Source: an uncultured Collinsella sp. (GTDB lineage Bacteria; Actinomycetota; Coriobacteriia; Coriobacteriales; Coriobacteriaceae). Taken from it: a stretch of DNA of 6,031 bases. Both the position numbers and the translations under genes were made by a program. Positions 6,017 through 6,031 of this stretch are shown one piece after another; within the stretch, counting starts at the first letter, position 1; the number at the start of each line of letters is the position of its first letter. The DNA lies in assembly GCA_900556675.1 (NCBI GenBank), contig USQE01000077.1, positions 1-6,031 of the forward strand. Direction: 5' to 3'. The notes under the pieces were generated by a model. It was not told where the DNA came from. It worked only from the letters and a program-made list of their open reading frames with translations, and searched no databases.

Positions 6017-6031
6017 AAAAAGGGGGCGCCG
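6017..6031. terminator. Left half of a probable (bidirectional) terminator, cut by the window edge
   Basis: The window ends in AAAAAGGGGGCGCCG. An A-run followed by a GC-rich arm is the usual left side of a bidirectional intrinsic terminator whose matching arm (GGCGCCCCC then T-run) would lie just beyond position 6031. Read on the minus strand, it is a GC arm followed by TTTTT, as at the end of a convergent gene. The second arm is not in the window, so this is a prediction. Confidence 0.4.

Overview
The window reads as ordinary chromosome from a GC-rich Gram-positive bacterium. The signs are dense GC- and GC3-rich coding, a SipW/archaeal-type signal peptidase with a Ser-His centre, a DUF4012 envelope protein and a GlmM with the bacterial GEQTGH motif. 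My best guess is an intestinal coriobacterium (class Coriobacteriia, Collinsella-like). That placement rests on recalled gene style and composition, not on a search.

Layout, all on the + strand. (1) Positions 1-977 hold the end of an operon: the 3' part of a coiled-coil, Ala/Glu-rich protein overlaps by 4 bases a complete membrane signal peptidase I with a charged cytoplasmic tail. (2) A 125-base gap with a possible promoter leads to a single EamA/DMT-family transporter gene (1103-2122). (3) A 139-base gap holds a clear inverted repeat and an AT-rich stretch. It leads into a two-gene unit: a 785-residue DUF4012 membrane-anchored protein (2262-4619) and, 3 bases later, glmM, phosphoglucosamine mutase (4623-5954). 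(4) A perfect 13-bp stem-loop overlaps the glmM stop codon, and the last bases look like one half of a terminator cut by the window edge.

How the parts may work together: GlmM makes glucosamine-1-phosphate, the precursor of UDP-GlcNAc for peptidoglycan and other envelope glycans. The DUF4012 protein has a cytoplasmic disordered N-terminus, one membrane helix and a large exterior domain. The 3-base spacing implies co-transcription, so an envelope role for the DUF4012 protein is a reasonable inference, but its biochemical function is not known to me. The signal peptidase handles exported proteins; no substrate gene is visible here.

I found no mobile element, CRISPR array, tRNA/rRNA gene or defence locus. 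The points most worth a second look are the DUF4012-glmM pairing, a 12-bp perfect inverted repeat inside the DUF4012 gene, paired ET-x-x-FA-x-L motifs in the DUF4012 cytoplasmic tail, and the U-tract-less hairpin on the glmM stop.
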